From: DASUBV01 sp035763085
Lineage (GTDB): Bacteria > Actinomycetota > Actinomycetes > Streptosporangiales > Streptosporangiaceae
Reading direction: 5' to 3'
Length of the DNA: 37,589 nucleotides
Assembly (NCBI GenBank): GCA_035763085.1
Contig: DASUBV010000055.1
Location: 1-37,589 of the forward strand
A program made the position numbers and the translations under genes. The notes below the pieces were generated by a model. That model saw nothing but the letters and a program-made list of their open reading frames with translations, had not been told where the DNA came from and ran no database searches. Positions 1 through 8,413 of the stretch are shown one piece after another (position 1 is the stretch's first letter; the number at the start of each line of letters is the position of its first letter).

Positions 1-152
1 CCGTCCAGGAACACGAACACGGCGTCGCCGGCGTGCTGGCGGATCACGTCGCGGTACCGGCGGGCAAGTGCCGAGCACGCCACGACGACCGGCGGCGTGG
101 CCGTCGCCAGGACCTGTCCCACCCGGTGCAGCCACGGCCACTGCGCCTGCAT
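1..152 (-). pseudogene. gluconokinase fragment, 5' end lost, continues past the window edge
   Basis: Read on the minus strand from about 152 down to 1, the frame encodes QWPWLHRVG, then VVVACSALARRYRDVIR, then VFVFLDG. This matches the mid-section of GntK-type gluconokinases (PWL, then CSALKRxYRD, then the FxxLxG strand), which phosphorylate gluconate to 6-phosphogluconate. The N-terminal P-loop and substrate-binding part should lie upstream, at higher coordinates. Instead the frame hits a stop within about six codons of 152, and IclR-type sequence begins there on the other strand. The gene is therefore decapitated. The C-terminal part would lie left of the window and cannot be seen. Identity rests on a short stretch, but the CSALxRxYRD signature is characteristic. 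Confidence 0.72.
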
Positions 153-433
153 ATCCCCTTGAAAAGTTCACCCCCTACACTGTGACAGGCGTGGAGGAAA
201 TACTCCGCGGGCTGACGTCAGTTCGAGACACCGGCTACGCGATCGATGACGAAGAAGACCAGCTCTCGACGCGCGCGATCGCCGCGCCGATCCTCCGGCC
301 CGACGGCACCCCGTTCGGGGGGATCAGCATCGTGGGGCCGACTTTCGAGGCCTCCATCGCCGACCTCCGGGAATTCGCGGGCGAGCTCGTGAAGGCCGCG
401 CGTCGGCTGGAGGCAGCGCTCGCGGCGGCCTAG
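152..433 (+). pseudogene. IclR-family regulator, C-terminal effector-binding fragment only
   Basis: The frame from about 152 to the TAG at 431-433 encodes PLEKFTPYTV, then VRDTGYAIDDEE, then IAAPILRPDG and GGISIVGP. This is the C-terminal half of the IclR effector-binding (GAF-like) domain. About 90 residues remain where a full regulator has about 250; the winged-helix DNA-binding domain and the first part of the sensor domain are absent. The frame stays open back to an ATG at 68, but that stretch is the antisense of the gluconokinase remnant and is not IclR-like. With the neighbouring gluconokinase remnant this looks like a former divergent kinase/regulator pair that lost the region between them. 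A dead remnant is most likely. Confidence 0.75.
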
Positions 434-526
434 CCAGGCAGCTGATCCGAGCGTTCTGTGCTGGCCCGGTGGCGGGAGGCTGACGGGGCAGGAGGGAGTG
501 GTGGCCGGGTGGCGGGTGAGGTGCTG

Positions 527-3166
527 ATGGCGCTGGCCCAGTTCGCCGGGCAGACGGTGGCGGCGGCGGCGATCACGGACGTGTGGGAGTCGGTACGGGG
601 GAAGTTCGCTCGACTGCTGGGCCGCGGCGATGCCCGCAAGACCGAAGTCGCCGAGAAGTGGCTGGCGGCGACCCGCGAGCAGCTCACGGCCTCCGCCGGA
701 CCTGGTCGGACGGTGTCCCAGCGGTCGCAGGCGAGCCGCTGGACGGACCGGTTCGCGGATCTGCTGGATGAGGATCCCGGCATCGAGGGCCAGCTCCGGG
801 CCCTGCTGGCGGAGGTCGCCGCCCAGTTGCCTGCGCCGCTGGCATCGGCGGCTGATCATTCGCTGGCGGCCGGCCAGGATGTGAGCGTCTCGGCGTCAGG
901 CGGCAGCATCGCGGCGGGCGTGCTGAACGTGGGCGGCGCTGGCGCGTCGGTGACCGTGAACGTAGGCGGACCTGCCCCGGGCAGCGGGGCATCTTTAACG
1001 CAGTCCGCTAGCGCGGGCGTGCTGGTGGTGGGGGATGTGCCGCAGGAGCCGGCCGCATTCCAGCTCCGCGCAGACCTGATGGAGGCGCTGGGCCGGAGGC
1101 AGGGCGGCCGGGTGTCGGTGGTGCATGCGGTGACGGGGATCCGCGGGGTCGGCAAGAGCCAGGCCGCAGCCGCGTACGCGCGGCAGCGGATCACCGGCCG
1201 GTGGCGGCTGGTGGCCTGGGTAGACGCGTCGACGAGAGCATCCGTGCTGACCGGGCTGGCCCAGATCGCCGTGGCTGCCGCCCTTGGCACTCCGGACGAG
1301 GATGCCGTGGCGGCGGCAGCGAGAGTGCGGCGCTGGCTGGAGGCTGACGGTGACCGGCGGCTGCTGGTCTTCGACAACGCCACCGACCTCGACGAACTCC
1401 GGCCATTCATCCCGTCTGCCGGAGCATCGCAGGTGGTGGTGACCAGTAACCGGCAATCCGCTGCGGGGCTCGGTACCGGGATCGCGGTGGATGTGTTCAC
1501 CGAAGCCGAGGCACTGGCCTACCTGGCCGAGCGGACCCGGCTCGACGACCCCGGCGGAGCGCGCCAGCTGGCCGGGGACCTGGGGTTCCTGCCGCTGGGC
1601 CTGGCCCAGGCGGCGGCGCTGATCGCCCGCCAGCACCTCACCTACGCGACCTACCTGCAACGGCTCCGCGACCTGCCGCTGGCCGACTACCTCGGCCGGC
1701 TCGAAGGCGACGCCTACCCCTATAAGACGGCCGAGGCCATCGTGCTGTCGCTGCTCAGCGTCCGCGAGGCTGACTCGTCCGGGCGGGCCGATGACCTGAT
1801 GGGCCTGGTGTCGGTGCTGGCCGAGACCGGGATCTCGCGCCGCCTGCTGCACCTGAGCGCGGCCGGCGAAGAGGACACAGCCAGCAGGGAAGCTGAGCTG
1901 GACGCAGCCGCCGGCCTGCTGGCCGATCTGTCGCTGACCGGGTTCAGCCTCGACGACTCGGTCGTGGCCCACCGGCTGGTCATGCGGGCGGTCCGCGAGT
2001 ACCTCGGCGAAGAGGGCGGGCTCGCCTCAGCCGCGGCCGCAGCGACTCAGCTGCTGGAGCGGGTCGCTGATCAGATCCCTGAGGCGTGGCAGGATCCCGC
2101 CGCGGTGCGGGAACTTGCCGGGCACGTCAGCGCGCTGACCAGGCATGCCGGTACCTCGGCCGACGAGGCGGCAATGCTGCTGCCCGTGATGAACCAGTCG
2201 GTGTACCTGCTGACCGCCCTCGGCGACAGCACCGGGCTCGCCATCGAAGCCGCCGAGCCGCTGACCCGGGACTGCGAGCAACTCCTCGGCACCCGCCACC
2301 CCGAGACGCTGACTGCCCGCAACAACCTCGCCTACGCCTACCAGGCCGCCGGGCGCCTGGACGAGGCCGTCTCCCTGTTCGAGCGGACCCTCGCTGACCG
2401 CGAGGCGACCCTGGGCGACGCCCACCCCGCCACTCTTGACTCCCGGAACAACCTCGGCAGCGCCTACGGAGCCGCCGGGCGGCTGGATGACGCTATTTCA
2501 CTGTTCGAGCGCACCCTCGCCGACCGGGAGCGCATCCTGGGCGCCACCCACCCCGACACCCTGACCTCCCGCAGCAACCTCGCCGGCGCCTACGAAGCCG
2601 CTGGGTGGCTCGAGGAGGCCATCCCCTTGCACGAACGCACCGTCGCCGACTTCGAGCATGTCCTGGGCGACACCCACCCTGACACCCTGACCTCCCGCAA
2701 CAATCTCGCGCACGCCACCTATGCGGCTGGGTGGCTCGAGGAGGCCATCCCCCTGTTCGAGCAGATCCTCGCCGACCGCGAGGAGACCCTGGGCGACATC
2801 CACCCCAGGACCCTTGACTCCCGGAACAACCTCGGCAGTGCCTACGAAGCGGCCGGGCGGCTGGATGACGCCATTTCGGTGTTCGAGCGCACCCTCGCCG
2901 ACCGCGAGCGCGTCCAGGGCGACACCCATCCCGCCACTCTGACCTCCCGTAGCAACCTCGCCTGCGCCTACCAGGCGGCCGGGCGGCTGAACGACGCCAT
3001 CCCCCTGCACGAGCGCACCCTCGCCGACCGCGAGGAGACCCTGGGCGGCACCCACCCCGACACCCTGGTCTCCCGCAGTAACCTCGCCAGCGCCTACCAG
3101 ACGGCCGGGCGGCTGGACGAGGCCGAGAAGCTGCGCAAGCGCGCCCGGCCCGCGGCGCCGGCCTAG
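527..3166 (+). CDS. STAND/NB-ARC-type NTPase with C-terminal TPR repeats
   Basis: A protein of 879 residues. The ATG at 527 (MALAQFAGQ) is chosen because GTGAGG lies about 6 bases upstream; an in-frame upstream start at 458 would add a low-complexity leader. Order of parts: an N-terminal helical region (about 1-100), a Gly/Ala/Val-rich linker (about 130-165), an NTPase core with Walker A GIRGVGKS (Lys210) and Walker B LLVFDNATD (Asp283), a winged-helix-like and helical part, then 42-residue TPR units from about residue 594. The architecture is that of signal-transducing STAND ATPases, where repeats sense a ligand and the NTPase oligomerises. Some relatives act in phage defence or regulation, but no effector domain is recognisable here, so the role is open. 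It stands alone, between the decapitated gntK/iclR scar and a strong terminator. Confidence 0.85.
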   Translation: MALAQFAGQTVAAAAITDVWESVRGKFARLLGRGDARKTEVAEKWLAATREQLTASAGPGRTVSQRSQASRWTDRFADLLDEDPGIEGQLRALLAEVAAQLPAPLASAADHSLAAGQDVSVSASGGSIAAGVLNVGGAGASVTVNVGGPAPGSGASLTQSASAGVLVVGDVPQEPAAFQLRADLMEALGRRQGGRVSVVHAVTGIRGVGKSQAAAAYARQRITGRWRLVAWVDASTRASVLTGLAQIAVAAALGTPDEDAVAAAARVRRWLEADGDRRLLVFDNATDLDELRPFIPSAGASQVVVTSNRQSAAGLGTGIAVDVFTEAEALAYLAERTRLDDPGGARQLAGDLGFLPLGLAQAAALIARQHLTYATYLQRLRDLPLADYLGRLEGDAYPYKTAEAIVLSLLSVREADSSGRADDLMGLVSVLAETGISRRLLHLSAAGEEDTASREAELDAAAGLLADLSLTGFSLDDSVVAHRLVMRAVREYLGEEGGLASAAAAATQLLERVADQIPEAWQDPAAVRELAGHVSALTRHAGTSADEAAMLLPVMNQSVYLLTALGDSTGLAIEAAEPLTRDCEQLLGTRHPETLTARNNLAYAYQAAGRLDEAVSLFERTLADREATLGDAHPATLDSRNNLGSAYGAAGRLDDAISLFERTLADRERILGATHPDTLTSRSNLAGAYEAAGWLEEAIPLHERTVADFEHVLGDTHPDTLTSRNNLAHATYAAGWLEEAIPLFEQILADREETLGDIHPRTLDSRNNLGSAYEAAGRLDDAISVFERTLADRERVQGDTHPATLTSRSNLACAYQAAGRLNDAIPLHERTLADREETLGGTHPDTLVSRSNLASAYQTAGRLDEAEKLRKRARPAAPA
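2306..3061 (+). repeat. six 126-bp TPR-coding units in a three-unit higher-order pattern
   Basis: Units start at 2306, 2432, 2558, 2684, 2810 and 2936, each exactly 126 bases (42 residues) with the pattern TL-x-SRNNLA-x-AY-x-AAGRL-(D/E)-(D/E)-AI, then ADRE and THP. A seventh, truncated unit (from 3062) leads to the stop. Unit 2 and unit 5 are nearly the same DNA, and both begin TLDSRNNLGSAY. Units 3 and 6 share TLTSRSNLA and a LHERT segment. Units 1-3 and 4-6 therefore look like a duplicated 378-bp block. These are kinesin-light-chain-like TPRs that build a ligand-binding superhelix. Confidence 0.9.
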
Positions 3167-3206
3167 CGACCGTTCGGCCCGCTGCTGCGCGCCTGCCTCT
3201 GACCAC

Positions 3207-3240
3207 CGCGGCCCCCCGGGATAAATCCCGGGGGGCCGCG
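3207..3240. terminator. strong hairpin between convergent genes
   Basis: A perfect 14-bp stem (3207-3220 with 3227-3240) closes a six-base ATAAAT loop; the AT pairs in the loop may extend it. It lies between the stop of the NTPase gene and the stop of the S53 peptidase gene, which converge. There is no U tract, as is common in actinomycetes. It could serve both strands. Confidence 0.8.
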
Positions 3241-3266
3241 CATGCCCGTTACTGATCAGTGTCCAG

Positions 3267-5288
3267 TCAGTGTCCAGCGAGGGCGGCAAGCCAGGACGTA
3301 CCGTTCGGGCTACCCAGCCCGGTGACATCGTCGTAGCCCTTGCCGGCATGAATGGTGAGGGCGCCGTCGTCGCCGATGGTACGTGCGCTCACCACGTAGC
3401 CATCAGATCCGTCGACGCCGTTCACGTAGTCGCTGCGGATCTGCGCCATGCCCGGGCTGGCCGCTCCGATGTCCGAGAACGCAGCGGCCTTGCGGTACAG
3501 CATCGGGTTCGCGAACCCGATGTCCGAGCCTGCTCGCGCCTGAACATCAGCCATCATGCCGGTGAACAGGGGCGACGCCAGGCTGGTGCCGCCGATCCGG
3601 TACTCGTCGTAGGAGTTGCCGTCCGGGAATGCCTGCGTCTGGCCAACCAGCATCCCGGTCGTCACGTCGCCGACGGCCGAGACGTCTGGCACAACCCGCA
3701 TGGGGGTTCCTCCGTAATACTGCGACATTGCTGACGGAACTACGCCAGCCTGATACGAGGGCTGGGCAAACAGCCTGCTGACCCCGCCACCTGAGCCGTA
3801 GAGGTAACTGGCAGGGTTCCAGGTCAGCGCCGACGGGTCGGTGCCGCTGAGGGTGGCCTTGCTTGTCTCCCAGCCCCATTCCCCGGTCCGGGTGTTACCG
3901 GAGCCCACCGCGAGCGCGGTGCCGCCGACCGCCGTAACGAGGGGTGAGGAAGCTGGCCAGTCCGGCGTGGGCGTGGCGCCCGCGACACCGCCGGTCTCGT
4001 CGCCGTTATCTCCCGAGGAGAAATACACGCCGATGCCGGTAGCGGCCGCCTGCTGCATGATGTCCAGGTAGGGCTTGATGTACCCGGGTGGCAGGGCCTC
4101 GGTGGACCAGCCATAAGAGTTGGTCACCATCGAGGCAAGGTGGCCATCCACCACCTTGTTGAGTGCGGCGTCGAGGTCCTGGTAGTTGTTCGGTGCGCCC
4201 ACGAAGACGATGTGCGCGGCCGGAGCCATGGCGTGCACGGCCTCGATGTCCAGCGTCTCTTCTCCGTACCAGCCCTGAGGATCTTGCTTCGGGTTCTCGG
4301 GCACCCGGTATGTGCCGGGCGCAACGATCTGGGTGAAGTTCGACCCGGACAGCGGGGGAATCAGTGTGCCGCCCGAGGCGGGGACATTGTGCCGCGAGAA
4401 ATACTCATTGGCGTCGGCCACGATCGTGGGCGACGCATAGGCGTCAATGATCGCAACGGTCTGCCCTGCACCGGTGTCGGAATCGGACAGGCCATAGGCA
4501 CCGCGCAACTGGCTGGGCGTGTAGCCGCACGGCGAGAACATCGTCGATGTGGCGGACCCGTTGGGGTAATTCGGCACCGTCACGCTGGAGGGTGAGCTGA
4601 TCGTCCCGGATGAGGTGACCAGCGGAGTCGGCTCGGGCGTGTTCGCCGTGGTCTTCTGGCCCCAGTACGAGCTGCACTGCGGGGCGTTGCGGAAGCCGGG
4701 GGACGGAGACGCGTCGGCAACGATGTGGTCGGTGTGCACAAGCGCCGCGCTATCGTCGAGCCCGACGACGGTGAACTGCGGCAACGACGACGGCACGGAA
4801 GGTGTGGTCTCCGGTGCCCGCAGCGACTTGCCATGCACCGCGTAGGTGCCGATTGTTGTGTGGAATGCCGCATTGACCTTGGCAACGGTCCCGTCCGCGG
4901 CCACGTACAGGTGATTGGCGGGCGTGTAGTCCACCGAGAAGCCGGCTGACGTCAGCCACTGCTGGACCGCCTGCACGCTCGCGGACGTGGGGGCGAACTC
5001 GGACCGGAACTGCGCGGCGGTCACGAAGTGCCGGTACTGCGAACTGCCGGGCGTCGTGACGGCGCGGATGAGACTAGTGGGATCCGAGCGCCATCCGAGG
5101 TAGACACGGAATCCCATGTGGCTGGAGCCGGCCGTCTTACCGCTCAAGGCTTTCGCCGTCGCCCAGGCAGGCCGGCTGCCCGTCAGGCTGCGGACCGACG
5201 CGGCTTGAGCGGGCACGGCCGCTAGGGCTGTCCCGGCGGCTGTGACGGCAGCAATGGCGGCTGCGACCGCCCATCTCGCTGATTTCAT
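3267..5288 (-). CDS. secreted S53 family (sedolisin/kumamolisin) serine-carboxyl peptidase
   Basis: A protein of 673 residues. AAGGAGGGAGA precedes the ATG at 5288. A Sec signal peptide (MKSARW, an Ala/Val-rich core, then AVPAQA) covers about residues 1-30. A pro-kumamolisin activation domain (about 40-190) and a peptidase domain (about 225-673) follow. The S53 catalytic residues are visible: Glu343 and Asp347 in GEETLDIEA, the oxyanion Asp427 in SSGDNG, and nucleophile Ser569 in GGTSLASP. A C-terminal DVTGLGSPNG segment fits the calcium site. Enzymes of this family cut proteins at acid pH after autocatalytic removal of the prodomain, so an extracellular nutrient protease is likely. The gene is monocistronic. 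The family assignment is secure; the substrate is unknown. Confidence 0.95.
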   Translation of the reverse strand: MKSARWAVAAAIAAVTAAGTALAAVPAQAASVRSLTGSRPAWATAKALSGKTAGSSHMGFRVYLGWRSDPTSLIRAVTTPGSSQYRHFVTAAQFRSEFAPTSASVQAVQQWLTSAGFSVDYTPANHLYVAADGTVAKVNAAFHTTIGTYAVHGKSLRAPETTPSVPSSLPQFTVVGLDDSAALVHTDHIVADASPSPGFRNAPQCSSYWGQKTTANTPEPTPLVTSSGTISSPSSVTVPNYPNGSATSTMFSPCGYTPSQLRGAYGLSDSDTGAGQTVAIIDAYASPTIVADANEYFSRHNVPASGGTLIPPLSGSNFTQIVAPGTYRVPENPKQDPQGWYGEETLDIEAVHAMAPAAHIVFVGAPNNYQDLDAALNKVVDGHLASMVTNSYGWSTEALPPGYIKPYLDIMQQAAATGIGVYFSSGDNGDETGGVAGATPTPDWPASSPLVTAVGGTALAVGSGNTRTGEWGWETSKATLSGTDPSALTWNPASYLYGSGGGVSRLFAQPSYQAGVVPSAMSQYYGGTPMRVVPDVSAVGDVTTGMLVGQTQAFPDGNSYDEYRIGGTSLASPLFTGMMADVQARAGSDIGFANPMLYRKAAAFSDIGAASPGMAQIRSDYVNGVDGSDGYVVSARTIGDDGALTIHAGKGYDDVTGLGSPNGTSWLAALAGH

Positions 5289-5391
5289 CAGCCATCTCCC
5301 TCCTTGTGCGCTTCGTCGCGCACATAACCTGGGGGCACCTTAATCCACTGACCTCATCATCTGCACTAGTCCGAAGGCAGCGGTTTCGACA

Positions 5392-5413
5392 ATGACCGGC
5401 CGGGGCCGGTCAT
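5392..5413. promoter_or_regulatory. 22-bp palindrome, possible operator
   Basis: ATGACCGGCC, a two-base GG spacer, then GGCCGGTCAT: perfect 10-bp arms. It lies about 100 bases upstream of the S53 gene start (minus strand) and about 140 bases upstream of the plus-strand stress-protein gene, in the divergent intergenic region. The compact symmetry suits a dimeric regulator; a hairpin with a two-base loop is less likely. No regulator can be assigned. Confidence 0.5.
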
Positions 5414-5556
5414 GTTTGCTGGCGCGACGACTGGGGCAGGGTTACGGGCTGCGGCTGACCAGTGAGAGCGGGCGGCAGGACACGCCGGACGGCGGACGCT
5501 CAGGACGCCCGGTGCAGCGGGCTTAAGGGGCCTGCCCGGGCAGTAAGGAGCACACG

Positions 5557-6072
5557 ATGGCTGAGCCCGGGTTGCCGCGCTTTGACGACGCGAGCATGGC
5601 CTGGAACACCGTTGCCAGTTATGGCTCCTATGAAGAGGCGCAGCTAGCGGTAGACCGCCTTTCTGACGAGCACTTCCCGGTCGAGAACCTCGACATCGTG
5701 GGGTCCGGCCTGCGCCTGGTGGAACGGGTAACCGGCCGGCTCACCAAGGGCCGCGCGGCCATGGCCGGGGCGGCAACCGGCGCATGGTTCGGCCTGTTCA
5801 TCGGCCTGCTTGTCGGGCTGTTCACCACCGGCCCCACCTGGCTCGGCCTGATCCTCGGCGGCATCCTGATCGGCGCTGCCTGGGGCGCCGTCTTCGGCTT
5901 CGCCGGGCACGCGGCCACCAGGGGCCGCCGCGACTTCTCCTCGGCGCAGACGCTGACCGCCAGCCGCTACGACATCATCGCTCGCGGCGGCACTGCCGAC
6001 CAGGCGCGCTCGATACTCCAGCAGGCCGGCATGCTGCGCGACCAGCCTGCGGATCAGCGTCCGCCAGCGTAA
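5557..6072 (+). CDS. general stress protein 17M-like (YflT-domain) membrane protein
   Basis: A protein of 171 residues, with TAAGGAG about 8 bases before the ATG. The N-terminal part (about 15-60) has the YflT/GSP17M-like fold signature: SYGSYEEAQLAVDRLSDE, then FPVENLDIVGSGL. Two Gly-rich hydrophobic stretches (about 75-95 and 100-120) should form a membrane hairpin, followed by a soluble tail. Bacillus YflT belongs to the sigma-B general stress regulon. The actinobacterial relatives are common but functionally uncharacterised. The gene stands alone, divergent from the peptidase gene. Confidence 0.82.
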   Translation: MAEPGLPRFDDASMAWNTVASYGSYEEAQLAVDRLSDEHFPVENLDIVGSGLRLVERVTGRLTKGRAAMAGAATGAWFGLFIGLLVGLFTTGPTWLGLILGGILIGAAWGAVFGFAGHAATRGRRDFSSAQTLTASRYDIIARGGTADQARSILQQAGMLRDQPADQRPPA

Positions 6073-6226
6073 TCAGCGCCGGGCGTGGACCGGTTCCGGC
6101 GGCCGTCGCGGCGGGAGCGGCACGGGGCCTCGTGTCACGGCCGGCTGGACTAGGGCAGGCCAGCCCAGGCCACCCGGCACCCGGTCAGCTGAACCGCCGC
6201 CGGGGTGACGGGATGCCGGGCGACCC

Positions 6227-7075
6227 TCAGCGGTGAGCACGCCGGGCGCGTGCGGGCCGCTGCGGGTTCCAGCGAAAGAAGCGCACCGACACCAGCAGCC
6301 CGGCGACCGCCCAGGCGGCGAGCACGGCCAGGTCACGGCCGGGCAGCGGGCCCAGGCCTGCCCCGGTGCCGCGCAGCGCCGCGGCGACGGCGTCAATGAG
6401 CGGCTGGGCCGGCAGGTAGCTAATCAGCCGGGCCAGCCAGCCTGGCTCGCCAGGGAACGGGCCGAACGCTCCCGACAGCAGGATCACCGGCAGGTAGACC
6501 AGGCCGATGACGGGGAAGGTGGCCTCGGTGCTCGGCACCAGCGTGGTCACCGCGGTACCGAGGGCAGCCCAGGCGACCGCCCCGGCGGTCAGTGCGGCCA
6601 GCACGCCGGCCAGGATCCCGGCGCTCAGCTGGAGGCCGCCAATGATCACGCCGATCAGGACCACGACCAGGCCGCCGGCATCGGCGAGCAGAACTGTCGC
6701 GGTGATCCGGCCGGCGAAGTACCCGCTGGCCGGCAGCGGGGTGAGCCGCCAGCGGCGCAGCACGCCGTCCTGGCGCGCGGCGACCAGGCCGGCGGCATGC
6801 GTCATGAACGCCGTGTTCAGCAGCCCGAACGCGGTCAGGCCCGCGACCAGCGCGAAGACCGGCGAGCCGGGCCCGCGGTGGCCTCCCAGGTGGTGGCTGA
6901 TGCCACCGAGCCGCAGCGCGAGAACTCCGGCCGGGGCAATGATGGCCAGCCACAGGGCACGTGGCGTGCGGGATAGCAGCCGGAGCTGATAGCCGACCTG
7001 GCCGGCGAGCATCGCCGGGATGCCGGATACCCGGGCGGCGGCCGGGTACTCGGGCACAGCGGGGGTCTCAGCCAT
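6227..7075 (-). CDS. ABC-2 type exporter permease
   Basis: A protein of 282 residues with about six hydrophobic segments (starting near residues 35, 75, 125, 150, 185 and 255) and an ABC-2 membrane domain pattern. It overlaps the end of the ATPase gene by 8 bases, so the two are translationally coupled. Such permeases pair with a DrrA-like ATPase to export small hydrophobic molecules, antibiotics or lipids. It is the last gene of a three-gene operon, divergent from a two-component system that probably controls it. The substrate cannot be read from sequence. Confidence 0.9.
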   Translation of the reverse strand: MAETPAVPEYPAAARVSGIPAMLAGQVGYQLRLLSRTPRALWLAIIAPAGVLALRLGGISHHLGGHRGPGSPVFALVAGLTAFGLLNTAFMTHAAGLVAARQDGVLRRWRLTPLPASGYFAGRITATVLLADAGGLVVVLIGVIIGGLQLSAGILAGVLAALTAGAVAWAALGTAVTTLVPSTEATFPVIGLVYLPVILLSGAFGPFPGEPGWLARLISYLPAQPLIDAVAAALRGTGAGLGPLPGRDLAVLAAWAVAGLLVSVRFFRWNPQRPARARRAHR

Positions 7076-8015
7076 GTGACAGTTCCTCCTCGGCGATGCG
7101 CGGCTGGCCGGGGTCCGCGGTGAGGGCCAGATAGGCGTCCTCCAGACTGGGCGGGCCGAGTTCCAGGCCGGTCAGGTCGATCCGGTTGCGCCGGGCCCAG
7201 CCGACCAGCGATTCGAGGCCGGCGGTGAAATCGGCGCACCTGATCACCAGCTCGCGGCGCACCGCATCGGTCTCCACGTCCAGCCAGGCGGGCAGGTCCG
7301 TGACCGGGCTGCCGGGCTGCAGCGGCAGCCGGATGGCGGGCGGCGGGCCGCTGGCCCGCAGCTGACCGGGCGTGGTGTCGGCCACCACCTGGCCGCGGGC
7401 GAGCACGATGAGCCGGCCAGCCAGCCGCTCCGCCTCTTCCAGGTAATGCGTCGTCAGCAGGACGGTGGCGCCGCCGGCGATCAGGTTCCCGATGACCTCC
7501 CAGAGCTGTCGCCTGGCCTCCGGGTCCAGCCCCGTGGTCGGCTCGTCGAGGAACAGCAGTTCCGGACGGCCGATGATGCCCAGGCCCAGGTCCACCCGGC
7601 GGCGCTGCCCGCCCGACAGAACCCCGATCCGGGTGCCCGCGTCCGCCGCCAGGTCGATCGCTGCCAGCACCTCGGCGACGCGCAGCGGCCGCGGGTACAG
7701 GCCGGAGTACAGGGCGAGCGCCTCGGTCACGGTCAGCTGCGGATCCAGGCTCTCGGACTGCAGGACCAGGCCGATCCGGGCCCGCCAGGAGCGGCCCGGC
7801 CGGCCACCGGGCCGGGGAACGGTGCCGAGCACCCGCACGGTGCCGCCCGAGGGGGCCGTGAGACCGGTCAGGATCTCGATGATCGTCGACTTGCCCGCGC
7901 CGTTGGGCCCGAGCAGCGCGGTCACCTGCCCTGGGGCGACCTCGAAGCTGACGTCGTGGACCGCGGTGATCGGGCCATAGCGCTTGACCAGCCGCTCGAC
8001 GGCGATAGCGCTCAT
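7068..8015 (-). CDS. ABC exporter ATP-binding protein, DrrA-like
   Basis: A protein of 315 residues, starting at the ATG at 8015 (MSAIAVERLVKRYGP), which overlaps the previous gene's stop as ATGA. The ATPase motifs are complete: Walker A GPNGAGKS, signature LSGGQRRR, Walker B LLFLDEPTTGLD, and the switch His in LLTTHYLEEAE. A C-terminal extension of about 90 residues (from about 225) is typical of the drug-exporter type. It powers the permease encoded immediately downstream. The frame is open further upstream, but that part is the antisense or overlap of the small membrane-protein gene and is not ATPase-like. Confidence 0.93.
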   Translation of the reverse strand: MSAIAVERLVKRYGPITAVHDVSFEVAPGQVTALLGPNGAGKSTIIEILTGLTAPSGGTVRVLGTVPRPGGRPGRSWRARIGLVLQSESLDPQLTVTEALALYSGLYPRPLRVAEVLAAIDLAADAGTRIGVLSGGQRRRVDLGLGIIGRPELLFLDEPTTGLDPEARRQLWEVIGNLIAGGATVLLTTHYLEEAERLAGRLIVLARGQVVADTTPGQLRASGPPPAIRLPLQPGSPVTDLPAWLDVETDAVRRELVIRCADFTAGLESLVGWARRNRIDLTGLELGPPSLEDAYLALTADPGQPRIAEEELSHG

Positions 8016-8197
8016 CGCCGGGTCTGGCTGCCGCTGCGGCCCTGCTTGTGCTGCAGCACCGTCTTGGCGCCGCCGATGACCAGCAGAGCGCCGCCGATCC
8101 ATGGCAGGAATTTCGAGTGCAGGGCCAGGCCGCCCACGAGCAGGGCGATGCCCACGATGAACGTGACAACGGGATTGCGCCCGAACAGGCTGATCAC
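8012..8197 (-). CDS. 61-residue two-helix membrane protein heading the ABC operon
   Basis: GTG at 8197, preceded by a strong GAGGAGGA. The product begins MISLFGRNPVVTF, has two hydrophobic helices (about 9-27 and 32-45) joined by a short LHSKFLPW turn, and ends in a basic tail (KQGRSGSQTRR). Its stop overlaps the ATPase start by 4 bases (ATGA), so it belongs to the same operon. I do not recognise a named family. Small proteins of this kind sometimes serve as accessory subunits of transporters, but that is inference. Confidence 0.75.
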   Translation of the reverse strand: MISLFGRNPVVTFIVGIALLVGGLALHSKFLPWIGGALLVIGGAKTVLQHKQGRSGSQTRR

Positions 8198-8413
8198 GTC
8201 TCCTCCTCTGGAGTCCGAAGTAGTCCGGTGTTCCTTGGCAACGGTGCAGGTCACCGGGCAGCCGGGGCATCGGCACACGGATGGAAGTTCCGGGTGCCCG
8301 GCGCCTGGACACAGCTGTGGAGACGCGACCATCCCCGGGTGGAGACGGCACGCTGCCGGTCTCCAACCCCAGGCCGGCGTGCCCGCGTGCCCGCCGGACC
8401 TACAGTGGGCGAG

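Noticed and set aside
2306..3061. regular 126-bp repeats as a possible CRISPR or satellite array
   Set aside because: The repeats are in frame, have no spacers and encode clear TPR helices.
5644..5910. small minus-strand frames inside the stress-protein gene
   Set aside because: Shadow frames of a clearly coding plus-strand gene.
7068..8366. 432-codon version of the ABC ATPase with a long N-terminal leader
   Set aside because: The leader is another frame of the small membrane-protein gene; the ATPase fold starts at 8015 with an ATGA overlap.
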